Positions 11,012-21,433 of a stretch of 64,000 bases of DNA are shown here, in pieces. A model generated the notes under the pieces. That model saw nothing but the letters and a program-made list of their open reading frames with translations. It had not been told where the DNA came from and ran no database searches. The translations under genes were made by a program, and so were the position numbers. The number at the start of each line of letters is the position of its first letter. Within the stretch, counting starts at the first letter, position 1. The stretch spans positions 464,407 to 528,406 of the forward strand of contig QAOA01003657.1 in NCBI GenBank assembly GCA_003255065.1. Reading direction: 5' to 3'. This stretch comes from Cercis canadensis (lineage: Eukaryota > Streptophyta > Magnoliopsida > Fabales > Fabaceae).

Positions 11012-12717
11012 ATGAACACACAAAGTTCAGCTCATTCTTCCCACAAGCCACCATACTTCAATGGTGACAACCACAAGAACTTGAAGGAAAGAATGGAGAT
11101 GTATCTGAAATCCATAGACTACAAGGTCTGGGCCATTGTGAGAAATGGGATGACACCACCAATGAAGATAGTTGATGGAGTACAAGTTCCAAAGGAAGAA
11201 AGTGAGTTCACAGTCGAGGACCAACTTTCATACATCTTGAACTCCAAAGCTAGATATAACATCGTATGTGTTGTTTCTCCAAAAGAATATGAGCACATAG
11301 CTTCATGCAACTCAGCAAAAGAAATGTGGGATTGACTCAAAGTCATTCATGAAGGAACAAGCCATTTGAAGGAAGCTAAGATTGATATCTTTGGTTCACA
11401 ATATGAAATGTTCCACATGGAGAAAGATGAGGATGTGGAGTCTTTCTTTTCTCAATTTCTTGGGATCATAAATAGTCTCAAGACTCTTAGTAGAGAATAC
11501 ACTTAAAAGGATCAAGTAAAGAAGCTACTTAGGTGCCTGACAGAAAAATGAGAAACAAAGGTCACGGTTCTCCTCCAATATGTTGAAACAAATGAAATGA
11601 TTGTGGGCCAGCTGAGAGAATAGTTAGAGACGCATTGAATGTTATTTGAAAAGAAAAATTGTCTAGAAGATCACAAGAAAAAGAGTCTAGCTCTAACTAG
11701 CACTAGTCAAGAAACTAGTTCTGCTTCAAAAGAACCAGTTTCCAGTGATGAAGATGTAGCTCTAGTGTCAAGGAAATTTCTTCACCAAATGAAAAGACAA
11801 AATGACAGAAGGAAATTTCCACTTAGAAGCGACAAAGGTGAAAGTAGCAAAGAACCAATGATCTACTATGAATGTAAGAAGCTTAGACACATCAAGCTAG
11901 ATTGTCCTAATCTCAAAAAGAAGAAGTTTTATAGAAGGGATAAGAAGAAGGCTATGATTGCTTCATGGAGTGATGTAGATTCTTCCTTCAACAGTGATGA
12001 CTGGGATTAAGAGAATCTAGCAAATTTATGTTTCATGGCACACACAAAAAGCAGCAATTAGATAAGTGATTCTGAAACCGAACTAGGACCTCCTCGTTCT
12101 TATGAAGACCTAAATCAAGCTTTTGAAGATCTAGCTCTTGACTTTGAAAAGAGACTTGCAAAGATAGAAGCTCTTAATAAAGTAGTCAAAGAACATATTA
12201 AGGAAATTGATTCACTTTAGAAAGAAAGTTCTAAATTGACTCAAATGTTTAAAGTTTTACAAAAAGAAAATGACTCTTTTAAGAAAAACCAACTTCTCAC
12301 TCCTTCTATTCTCAAAGAAAATAATGATGTTAAAAATAAAGTGAATGAACTGTCAAAGGATCTAGTAAAGTTTGTTCAAGGACGTGGAAACTTGAATGCT
12401 TTTCTAAGGAGATAGAGAGTTGGGCAAGACAAAGTAAGTTTAGGTTATAATGAACCTCAACTAGCAAAGTTATCTAGAAAATTCCTAGTCAAAGAACCAT
12501 CTTCTCATTCTACTTCTAGAAACTCCTTTGTCAAAGCCTTTGTCTCTTATTCTTCTTCAATAAAAACATGCTTTTACAGTGGTAATGTAGGGCATCTTAT
12601 GTTTAACTATGGTTTTAAAAAATTGTGCAACAAGAAAAATGATTTAGGTACCTAAGTGTACTTCTACCACTAATAACCAAGGACCCAAAACAGTTTCGGT
12701 ACCTAAGAGCTCCTAAA
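11012..12717 (+). pseudogene. Gag of C1 (decayed)
   Basis: It starts at ATG 11012 (MNTQSSAHSSHKPPYFNGDN), 70 bases after the primer-binding site, with the DUF4219/UBN2-type gag core of Copia elements. A stop at 11335, where Trp-Asp is expected, is followed by more gag in shifted frames. A zinc knuckle near 11860-11910 reads YYECKKLRHIKLDC, with Tyr for the first Cys of CX2CX4HX4C. A Lys/Glu-rich coiled coil follows at about 12110-12420. A second, badly decayed knuckle (CFYSGNVGH) is at about 12570. The knuckle, coiled coil, knuckle order is typical of SIRE-type gag. Confidence 0.8.
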
Positions 12718-12756
12718 CTCCTTTACAGGTGTGCTTCAAAGCCAATAGTGACTTCT

Positions 12757-15507
12757 GGTACTTGGACGGCGGCTGATCCAAACATATAATTGGATATCTG
12801 ACCAATTTTTCTTCCATTAAAAAGAAAGATATGAGAAATGTCACTTTTGGAGACAATAGAAAAGGGAGAATTGTTGGAGTTGGTAATGTTGCTATGAGTA
12901 CTTCTTTTACTCTATATAATGTCTATTTAGTAGAAGGTATAATGCATAACTTGTTAAGCATAAGTTAGCTATGTGACAATGGTCACAAAGTTCTGTTTGA
13001 ACCATCACATTGCATCATTCATGAATTGCATAGTGATAAAGTGCTTTGTGTGGGCCATAAAAGCTCAAATATGTATGTAGTTTCCAAAGAGGGACTAGAT
13101 TTCAAACATGAAACTTGTTTTTCATCCTAAAGTAGCAGCCCCTAGTTGTGGCATAGAAGACTTGGCCATATAAATCATAAGTTGATTTCTAAATTGGCTA
13201 AGGAAGAACTAGTTTCTAGATTACCAAACTGGTTTTTGAAAAAGACAAGCTCTGCTCAGCCTGTTAGCAAGGCAAGCAAACTAAGTGATCTTTCAAAGCT
13301 AAGAAAGAGTTTTCTACTTCTAGGCCACTACAACTGCTTCATATGGACCTCTTTTGACCTTCACCCACAACTAGCTTAAATGGTAAGAAGTATGGATTCG
13401 TGATAGTTGATGACTATTCGAGACTTACATGGGTATACTTTCTCTCTCAGAAGGATGAAACTCTTACTGCTTTTGAAAGATTTTGCAAGAAAGTCCAACA
13501 TGAAAAAGGTAGTTCCATTTCCTTCATAAGAAGTGGTCATGGTGGAGAATTTGAGAACCAATTTTTCAAATTTTTTTTTTTTTTGAAAACCATGGTATCC
13601 ATCATAACTTCTCTTGTCTTAGGACTCCTCAACGAAACGGGGTAGTTGAGAGGAAGAATATGACATTGGTAGAGATGGGTAGAACTATGTTAGTTGAAAA
13701 TGATCTTCTAAAATATTTTTGGGCTGAGGCTGTAAATACAACTTGCTACATTTTAAATAGATGCTTGATAAGACAAGTTTTGAGGAAAACTCCTTATGAG
13801 CTATTGAAAATGGACAGAAACCTAATGTGAGTTACTTCCATATTTTTGGCTGTAAGTGTTTTATCCTAAATAATGGTAAGGAACATTTAGAAAATTTTGA
13901 TGCTAAATCAAATGAAGGTATTTTTCTAGGTTATTCATTAACTAGTAAGGCATATAGAGTTTTCAATAGAAAAACTCTGTGTCGAAAGTCAATGCATGTC
14001 ATATTTGATGAATTTAACCTTCACTTGAGTACTCCTACTCTTGAGGATGATGAAATAGTGTACAAAGATGTTTCAGTTCCTACTTAAGCAAAAAATATGG
14101 AGGAAATTGATCAGACAAAAGTAGTTCAAGAAGAAGCTAAACAACAAAATCCTAAAGAGCTACTTCCGAAAGAGACTAGAACTACTAGGAATCATCCAAT
14201 TGACAAGGTTATTGGAGATCCTAATAGAGGAATCAGCACTCATGCATCACTCAGAGATCTTCATGTCAACCTAGCCTTTCTCTCATTTATTGAGCCATCT
14301 AGCATAAATGAAGCTCTACAAGATGAAGCTTGGATAGTGGCAATGCAAGATGAACTAAACTAGTTTGTGAGGAACAAAGTTTGGACACTTATGCCCTATT
14401 CAGATGAGCAAAGCATAATTGGCACAAAGTGGGTCTTTCGGAACAAACTAGATGAAGATGGTAAAGTAGTAAGAAATAAATCTAGATTGATAGCACAAGG
14501 TTATAATCAACAAGAAGGTATAGACTTTGAATAAACCTTTGATTCCTTAGCTAGATTAGAAGCTATTAGAATGCTACTTGCTTTTGCATGCTACAAAGAT
14601 TTTAAACTCTTTCAAATGGATGTGAAAAGTGCTTTCTTAAATGGTTTTATTAGTGAGGAAGTATATGTAATGCAACCTCCCAGTTTTGAAAGCCTAGAGT
14701 ATCCAAACCATTTTTATAAACTCTCTAAAGCTTTTTATTGTCTTAAACAAGCTCCATGAGCTTGATATGATAGACTTAGTGAGTTTCTTTTGTAAAATGG
14801 TTTTAAAAGAGGAAAAGTGGACACTACTCTTTTCACTAAGCATATTAAGCATGACATTCTCATAGTACAAATTTATGTTGATGATATTATTTTTGGATCT
14901 ACTAATAAGTTTTTATGCAAGGGTTTTGAGAAACTTATGAAAGAAGAATTTGAAATGAGCATGATGGATGAGAGAATTAACATTCTTTTTCAGATTTCAA
15001 GTGAAGCAAGCTTTGGATTGCGTACACAAATTTGGATTATACTAGTTGTTCTATCAATCGAAAGAGTACCAGTGGAGGATGTCAATTCTTGGGAATGCTT
15101 TAGTATCTTGACAATGCAAGAAGCAGCATGTTGTAGCTCAATCAACTGTTGAAGCTGAATATATGACAACTAGAAATTGTTGCTCTCATGTTCTTTGGAT
15201 AAAGCAACAGCTTGCTAATTATGGTATTTCTCTAACCAAAATTCCAATGTTATGTGATAATACCAATGCCATAAATATTGCCAAAAATCTTGTTCAGCAT
15301 TCTAGAACAAAGCATATAGATATCATGCACCATTTTCTTCGAGATCATGTCCTAAAAGGTGATATTGAACTAGCTTTTATCAATACCGAAGAATAGCTTG
15401 TTGATATCTTCATTAAGGCATTGGCAGAAGAAAGGTTATGTTACCTAAGGAATGAGCTTGCCTTAGCCTCATCATGCATATTCATGACATATCATAATTT
15501 TACATGA
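12757..15507 (+). pseudogene. Pol of C1: protease, integrase, reverse transcriptase, RNase H (decayed)
   Basis: The protease site YLDGG (usually YLDSG) at 12758 is followed by a stop. The GAG-pre-integrase zinc region begins at 13145 (LWHRRLGH). The integrase core contains IVDDYSRLTWVYFL (13402) and RSGHGGEFEN near 13530, where the catalytic Asp of RSDHGGEFEN is Gly. Reverse transcriptase runs from 14325 (EAWIVAMQDELN) through KLFQMDVKSAFLNG to YVDDIIFG at 14874-14897. The thumb and the start of RNase H are missing: sequence jumps near 14985-15035 to NRKSTSGGCQFLG. RNase H continues with AQSTVEAEYM, CDNTNAINIAKN and HSRTKHIDI, ending at about 15507. Many stops and shifts show a dead copy. Confidence 0.85.
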
Positions 15508-16043
15508 CATTGAGGACTAAATGTTCATTTCAAATTAATGTAAATCTGTGAGCTAATAAGTTTGTTGAGACTGTGTTATTTTTTGTCACAAAGCTAGTTT
15601 GTAAGCCAGTTCTTATATTCATTAAGCCTATTTGTCAAAAAAACTGCTTTCGTGCTTGGAAATGAGTGAAAGATTAGTTGGGCCCTGTTATAAAAGCTTA
15701 CTAACCCATTTTGTGAACTTGATTTTTTTTAAATCAGTTTGGGTTTCTCTTTAATGGGTTTCCACATTTCTCAGATCCAATAGCCTAAAATGCCCTATTT
15801 CATTAAACTCTCATTTTTATTGCTTGTGCAAAATGGTGCATAAAGCCAGTTGACCCTTTAGTTATCAACTTCACCCTTTTTCCTAAACCAGTCTAAAGAA
15901 ATCCTTAATTTCTCACATAATTCCTCTATTATCAAGCTCCCTTATTCCTAAATTCTTGCAACCTCCTTAAAGTAGTTATCAATTCGATCTATAAACCTCC
16001 TCAAACCTCTCCAAACTTGTCCATAAAATAAATCGCTACAACC
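15508..16043 (+). other. Spacer between pol and the third ORF of C1
   Basis: AT-rich sequence with no supported gene. In SIRE elements the corresponding spacer separates pol from the extra ORF. Confidence 0.5.
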
Positions 16044-17144
16044 ATGAGATTTGAAAGCAAGCTCAAATGTTCTCAGCAAATGGGTTAAAAAGGCAGAAAG
16101 ACTTCCAACAACACTCTTGAAATTGTCATTGCTATGTTAGAATCCTCTTCCTTAGAAGATACTATTGATTCTTTCTAGTTGGGCCTTGCAGAGAAGTACC
16201 AAGGTTAGTGGCTCAAGTGCCAAGGGCAAGGAGTCCATGCATGCAAATCAATATACTCCTATGGCTAACCCATAAGACAATCAGTCAAAACCAAATGAAG
16301 AGGAATAAGAACTGGTTCATCTCAAGATTGTTGAAGGCTTCAAGCTTCTAGAGGGACCACCTGCTGTTCTTTATCTGAGTTGGCATGAACCAAATGAAAC
16401 CCAAGTTCCATAAAACCTAAAGGTTCATCCTTCGTCTCCTCTTGCTTCCCATGGCAGACCAAAGGTCATTCCCACTTAAACTAGCACACCAAGGCCAGTA
16501 AAAACCAAGATGACAACATGCAAACAAGTTTTAGTGCCCAAGCCTACTCCACCTCGAGCTCTAGAAAATCTTTTCCAATTTAGAGATATTGAGAAGCATT
16601 TCCAAAAAAAAAAATCTTCTTGAGAAAAGTGGTACCATATTCTGTTTTGAAATTGGCAGAGCATACTAAGACCACCAAGGTCATAAATGAATCAGTTCTA
16701 GAGATTGAAGAACCAGTTTTGCCACAACTAGTCAAGCTATTTTATGCTCCCCTTCAACTTTTGAAGGTGTGGTTTCTGATAGCATTTATTTAAAATCATA
16801 CATGGCTAGTGTTGATATCACTCTAAATGATTTTCTTGAACAAATTTTTGATGTACTTGCTGAAGGAGATAAGAGATATATCCACAAGACATGGCCTGCT
16901 AATTTTGTTCCTTTCTTTGAAGCCATGAACTCCTTGTACGATTTTCTTGAAAACAAGGATGTCAGTGTACCCACTGTACATTGCATGAATTTTGTGACCA
17001 AAACCTTAGCCAAATTCATAATCACAAACTTCCTTGCTAGGGCTGGCAGCCAATTAAAATTTTTCATCTCTGACTTCTACCTCCTTTATCATATTAAACA
17101 CAAGCTACCTTTGAACCTTCCCAAGCTAATTCAAAAGAAAATCG
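16044..17144 (+). pseudogene. Third (env-like/additional) ORF of C1, decayed
   Basis: A frame can be followed with stops from an ATG at 16044 (MRFESKLKCS) to about 17144. The clear part is at 16769-17140, with VDITLNDFLEQIFDV, KRYIHKTWPANFVPFFEAMN and LPLNLPKLIQKKI. Position after RNase H and the general layout match the env-like or additional ORF of SIRE/Maximus elements. I see no convincing signal peptide or transmembrane segment, and the function of such ORFs is unsettled. The assignment rests on location and weak likeness. Confidence 0.5.
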
Positions 17145-17171
17145 TAACTAGTTTTGATGTTCCTTGCTGCA

Positions 17172-17516
17172 TAACTAGTTTTGATGTTTTATGCTTATGA
17201 AGCTTCTTGTGTATTCTATCTCTTTATCTATTAGCCTACTAGTTCTACTTGATAAATTGTTATATTTCTTCTTTACAAGAATCTAAATCTTCTGATCTAT
17301 TATTTTGAGTGGCTATATGGTTTATGTTCTTAGATCTTGAATTCAATCTTTAATCTTTAGCTTATGCTAAGATTTTCAGGATTATTATATAACTAGTTTT
17401 GAAACAAATTTTGATCATAAACTAGTTATTCCATAAGGCATTTTTAATCTGTAATTCTGCTCAGTTATTGTTTTAATCTCTTATTCACCCCCTCTAGGAG
17501 TATACCTACACTCTCA
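17172..17516 (+). repeat. Truncated 3' LTR of C1 (last ~345 bp only)
   Basis: From TAACTAGTTTTGATGTT it aligns with 10611-10929 of the 5' LTR and ends ..CCTACACTCTCA, then GAAAG. The first ~937 bases of the LTR and the polypurine tract are missing. The 17 bp phrase TAACTAGTTTTGATGTT also stands just outside at 17145-17161, so the deletion junction is flanked by a direct repeat. Confidence 0.8.
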
Positions 17517-17521
17517 GAAAG

Positions 17522-18187
17522 GGCAGTTGACTGGATATTCCAACTGCTTAGACATTTTGTGTCAAATTTCTATGGCTTGCTGCTATGTGTAATCACCTTA
17601 ATTAAATGCATCCATTGGATTAGTTCCATGAAAAATGTTAGGCAACTAGAATTGTTACAAAAATGATGTAAGCATATAACTATCATTGGATAAACATATG
17701 TCCTATCACTTTGCTTCATCTAATAACCACATTTAAATTTTAGTGTTTTTTTTTTCTCAACTTTGAGTGTTTCCATTCATAATTATCCCTAATTCACCTG
17801 ACCTGAATCCTAATTAGGGATTATAATCATTAGTTAAGTCCTATTTTAATGTAGTCATCTGACTTGCACATGGTTTTTTTGTCAACCTTCAAACAATCAA
17901 ATCAACGGAAGTGTTTTATGGACACATTGTGAACCTTAGAGAGTTAAATACATATTTTTGAACCCTAAGCTAATGTAAATTGCCATTGTAGAGTTCTCTT
18001 CCTAGGCGGGGCAATAAAAACAAACGTAAATGACAGGGAAAGATCTTATTGTATTCAAAGTGTTGGTGTTAATATATACAGATATTTGAGTAACAAACCT
18101 AGGAATATTCCTAGTACTATCCTATATTTGAAATACAACATTTGAATTTATCCTAATCATATATATAGAATTGTAGGCATGTGTTTG
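17522..18187. other. Flank right of C1; possible LTR of a minus-strand Copia near 18000-18187
   Basis: No gene is recognised at 17522-17990. The stretch 18000-18187, read on the minus strand, follows the end of a Copia RNase H fragment and has the look of a short Copia LTR (TAGGATAAATTC, GAATATTCCTAGG, then TTGAATACAATAAGATC near its end). Its borders could not be fixed and no paired LTR is visible. Confidence 0.35.
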
Positions 18188-18478
18188 TCATGTGGTTAGT
18201 AATCCATTATGCCCCATCATTATGGTGGTCGGATCAAGGACACGAATCTTATTTCTTAGTGTTTGAAACCATAGTCCAAGTAGGGCTTTGGTAAGAAGGT
18301 CTACGGGTTGATGTTGTGAGGGAATGTGAGAGACATGCAGTGCCTTGGTAGCCACTAGTGCAAACAAAGTGGTTGTCAATTGAGATGTGCTTCATTCTGG
18401 ATTAGAAGACCGGGTTGGCACATAAGTAGGTGGCTCCTATGTTTTTCACATGAATAGTTAGTTGAAAGTTCATTGGAT
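18188..18478 (-). pseudogene. Copia RNase H C-terminal fragment, different lineage from C1
   Basis: Read on the minus strand it shows NIGATYLCANPVF (18445-18405), the IDNHFV phrase, then HVSHIPSQHQPVDLLTKAL and RNKIRVLDP before a stop at 18188. These are the conserved last ~90 residues of Copia RNase H. The sequence before 18478 does not continue the domain, so the element is broken there. Lineage (Ale/Tork-type) is a guess from the short downstream LTR-like stretch. Confidence 0.7.
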
Positions 18479-19067
18479 TGGGTTTTGATTTCCCTTTTTT
18501 AATTTGGATAAGTTGCTGGTTGGAGTTTTTAGAGATAATCCATTAAATTGTTCTTGCTGTTTTCTTGTCAATTTTGCTCACATTCACATAATAAATTGGA
18601 ATATGTTGGTTAGGTTCATTTGGGATGATTTTTGGAGTTTAATTAATCATGAGTTACTTGATGGCATTATTAGATTCCAATGTTATGTTTTCAACTTTGT
18701 CTCTTCTAGAATTTTTTCTCATTGAGGGATTTCCTCCCTAAATTTGGGTCTATCAGTCCAGCATTGGTAGTGCTCGGTATTTTGTTTCTAATTTGAGCTA
18801 TTGAGCTCCATTTTGTGTGATTATTGTCTTGTTAGAACCATAAGACATATGGTTTCTATGTGTAAAAGCTTCAGAATTAATGCATGTTTCTCCTGTTCCC
18901 AGTTTTAACTTGAACATGGCTGTTTTGACTCGTAATTGATGTTAGTGTTTTGGACGAAAAAAGAGTAAGTTTGATGTTGTTTTGAAAAAGGTTTCTAGCT
19001 TTATTTCTAGGCTGTTTTATCTTAAATAATTTGATTGTCTTGATTCAGTTTTGGGGTTGTCCTAATG

Positions 19068-19203
19068 GGTTATTTTGCTCTCTATTTTGGGTTTAAAATA
19101 GTGCCTGCCCTAAGGTTATTTTGCTCTTTGTTTTGGGTTTAAAGTAGTGGCTGTTTTGGGTTGTTTTATTCTCTATTTTGGGTTTAAAATGGTGGCTGTT
19201 CTA
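19068..19203. repeat. Tandem repeat, 45 bp unit, three copies
   Basis: Three copies of a unit like GGGTTATTTTGCTCTCTATT then TTGGGTTTAAAATAGTGGCT follow one another from 19068, 19113 and 19158. They differ by a few substitutions. Confidence 0.8.
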
Positions 19204-19236
19204 GGTTACTTTCCAAGGTTTGTTTTGCTATTTTGT

Positions 19237-19372
19237 TAGAACTTGTTCAAAGTTTATTTTAAGTGCTACCATGTTTGTTTTTTCAGAACTTGTTCAAGAT
19301 TTATATTAACTGCTACCTTATTTTATTTTATTTTGAACTTGTTAGAATTATTTTCAAGTGCTGCTTGAGCTT
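19237..19372. repeat. Tandem repeat, about 48 bp unit, three copies
   Basis: GAACTTGTTCAAAGTTTATT.. then AAGTGCTACC recurs from about 19239, 19286 and 19335, with a stray further GAACTTGTT near 19410. It adjoins the 45 bp array but has a different unit. Confidence 0.65.
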
Positions 19373-19968
19373 CTTTTTAAGCTGGTTTTGAGTTGTTTTT
19401 TCGGTTATATTGAACTTGTTTAGAGCTTTTTAGGAGAGTTAATTGCTGATCTTGACTCGGATTTGGAGTTGTGTTGCCTGTTGACTTAATGTTTGATTAG
19501 AGGCTGTCCTATTCTTTCATGCTCATGGTTTCATTGATTTGCTATGACTATTTTGAGCGGAAATGGATTGTTCTTCATACTAGTTATTCTTACCTATTTC
19601 ACTATTATTTATGAGTTGCTAATTCAAAATCTGAATGAAGAGAGGATTTTCCTTCATTGTTCTTTGAAAGAACTTTAGAATCTTATCATGAACCAACGGT
19701 TCTTGTGGCAATCAACTTAGAACTTATCGCTCTCCTTCTATCTTTCTCGAGTGTGGCGTTCTGATACTTGTCTTTTAGGACTATAAAAATCATGCTTTAA
19801 TATTGAATTATTACCTGCATTGTAAGCAAATCCTCTCAAAACATGGTGTTTAATCCATAAATTGGTGTTGACAGGTACCAAGATGGGTAATCAGGAAATA
19901 AGAAGAATTTGGAAGTAATCCATGGAGCAAATGGCAAGGAAAGCAGCCTTACACCAAGTTTTTATGTA

Positions 19969-20357
19969 GACACGGGCAGGAACACGGCCGTGTTTACCCC
20001 GTGTCTAGCATCCAGCATTGGTTGCTCAGGTCTAAGTATAAACAAGGCTTCAGACAAGAACAGACACGGCCGTGTTCAAGGCCGTGTTGATCAAGTAGAA
20101 TGTCCAAGAGAACATAGTCCAAGTCTAAGGGCAAACACGGTCAATGCAAGAATAGACACGGCCGTGTTGAACAGGCAGAGGTTACACATAAATGACACAC
20201 CCAAGGGCAAGGAGAAACACGGGCCATGTCTGAGGAACACGGGCTGGGACCAGAGAAGAACATGGCCGTGTATGGGCCCGTGTTCGATGACCAGGAAAGC
20301 AACATAAGTGACACGCCCATGTCCAGTCACAGAACACGGCGGTGTCAGAGCCGTGTT
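19969..20357. promoter_or_regulatory. Array of ACACGG/CCGTGT palindromic words in U3 of S3
   Basis: About fourteen whole or partial copies of GACACGG, CCGTGTT and close variants occur in under 400 bases. The perfect 12-base palindrome ACACGGCCGTGT is at 19982-19993, 20064-20075 and 20156-20167. The array is GC-rich in AT-rich surroundings and ends about 40 bases before a TATA box. It looks like a repeated protein-binding or dense CG/CHG methylation target. That role is inference. Confidence 0.6.
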
Positions 20358-20395
20358 CGAGCTATTTTTGACTAGAAGACCTAATTCTGCACAAG

Positions 20396-20402
20396 TATAA
20401 AA
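20396..20402 (+). promoter_or_regulatory. TATA box of S3
   Basis: TATAAAA stands just after the palindrome array and before an AG-rich then T-rich R region, the expected place of the LTR promoter. Confidence 0.55.
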
Positions 20403-21421
20403 GGAAATCTGATGCATGAGATTAAGGAGGGCCGTACTTGGGAAGAAAAGGAGGAGAAGAGCTAGAGCAGGAAGGGGAGCAATTGCGACTCGATCGACAT
20501 ATAGTTCTTTCTTTTTCTTCTTCTTTTCATCTCATGTTTAACTTTATCTATTTGTTTTTATTGAATTCAGTTATGAGTAGCTAAATTCTTAGTGTTGGGA
20601 GTTTGATGTAATTCAATTGTAATGAGGTTTCAAGACTGAATGAACTTGTTTTAGTACAACTCCTCTTGTTGAATGGAATTTACTGTTATTAATGCCTTTA
20701 AATGCTTAGCTACCATTTGAATGGTTAAAAGATTCGTTTCAATACTAGGAATAGTAAGATTCGAATGTGCTCTGTGAATTCTGTCCTAAATTGAGTTAAT
20801 CTAGGAATAGATAACTTCGTTTAGGTGGTCTTAGATTAATTTCCCAGAACTTAATCACCTGGACTAATTAATTGTGTTAAGGAATTGAACAATCAATTGG
20901 TATAGGGAGGATTGTTTCACCAAGGAATTGGGTTCAATCATATTAAGGAAATAAACCGATAACAAAGGAATTGTAACTGAAATAAGTAGTTCAGTATTGT
21001 TTCTGAGATTACCTTGTCTATGAGGTAATCGAATTTGCAAGTGAATGAAATCAACCCCTAACCTTTCTCCTTCTTATTATCAATATCACATTTAAATTGC
21101 TTTTTAAAGATTGTTTACTTAATTGTTCGAGTTTTATTGCTTAGTTAATTGCAGCTGCTCATCTTTGGGCTGCCTTCAATCTAAAGTGTTATCTTTTCCA
21201 AATAGAAATGGAATTGGTGAAATTAGTAGTTGCTAGCCTTAATCCTCGTGAGAACGATACTTTACTTATCATTATATTACTTGTGTGACCCGGTATACTT
21301 GCTGGAAAAAGTCTCATCACGTTCATATCCTTCCCCGCATACCTTTGGTTCCCGCTTTGGTAAGCAATGGGTCGAGGTCCTCTTTTTCGTTCTAAAACTC
21401 GATTTAGGGATTCACATCATC

Positions 21422-21433
21422 TGGTATGAAAGC
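21422..21433 (+). other. Primer-binding site of O, initiator tRNA-Met type (mutated)
   Basis: TGGTATGAAAGC follows the LTR end and is followed by TCATAGTTCTAATC, as in elements whose site is TGGTATCAGAGC. Two positions differ from the canonical 12-mer. Confidence 0.65.

Larger units (their letters stand above)
9674..17516 (+). mobile_element. Ty1/Copia element C1, SIRE/Maximus-like, decayed
   Basis: Order: 5' LTR, initiator-Met-type primer-binding site, gag, protease, integrase, reverse transcriptase, RNase H, a third ORF and a truncated 3' LTR. Domain order (integrase before reverse transcriptase) defines Copia. The LTR start TGTTGGCCCC, a gag with a coiled coil between two zinc knuckles, and an extra ORF after pol point to SIRE/Maximus. 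Both outer ends have GAAAG, so this is one insertion event. Stops, frameshifts and at least two deletions make it inactive. Confidence 0.85.
18479..19625. other. T-rich DNA left of element O, no gene
   Basis: No coding signature. It holds two short tandem arrays, listed separately. At about 19622-19626 it changes abruptly to sequence matching the O 3' LTR from about 59689, so the missing 5' part of the O LTR was lost or replaced here. Confidence 0.5.
19762..21319 (+). mobile_element. LTR insertion S3 (1558 bp solo LTR), related to the N1 LTR
   Basis: It begins TGATACTTGTC and ends ..AAAGTCTCATCA, with TGAT/ATCA ends, between two copies of CGTTC (19757-19761 and 21320-21324). Comparison with the unbroken O 3' LTR shows the insertion site precisely. 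Its 3' end (GTGTGACCCGGTATACTTGC, CGATACT upstream) matches the reverse complement of 23101-23180 at the N1 LTR, so S3 is a relative of N1 lying in the opposite orientation. There is no internal coding region, hence a solo LTR. The 132-residue frame at 19909-20307 is an accident of the palindrome array. Confidence 0.85.
19626..21417 (+). repeat. 5' LTR of O, left-truncated and split by S3
   Basis: Bases 19626-19761 match 59689-59817 (AAAATCTGAATGAAGAGAGG onward). Bases 21325-21417 match 59817-59908 (ATATCCTTCC..TACCTTTGGTTCC). S3 lies between. The part before 19626, including the LTR start and TATA region, is absent. The end near 21417 (..CACATCA) precedes the primer site. Confidence 0.75.

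Noticed and set aside
9669..17521. Possibility that C1 interrupts a host gene
   Set aside because: The flanks 9470-9668 and 17522 onward, read together, give no recognisable protein.
19909..20307. 132-codon open frame in S3, Gly/Arg/Thr-rich
   Set aside because: It is produced by the repeated ACACGGCCGTGT words inside an LTR. It has no family signature, and the opposite strand is open as well (20417-20091).
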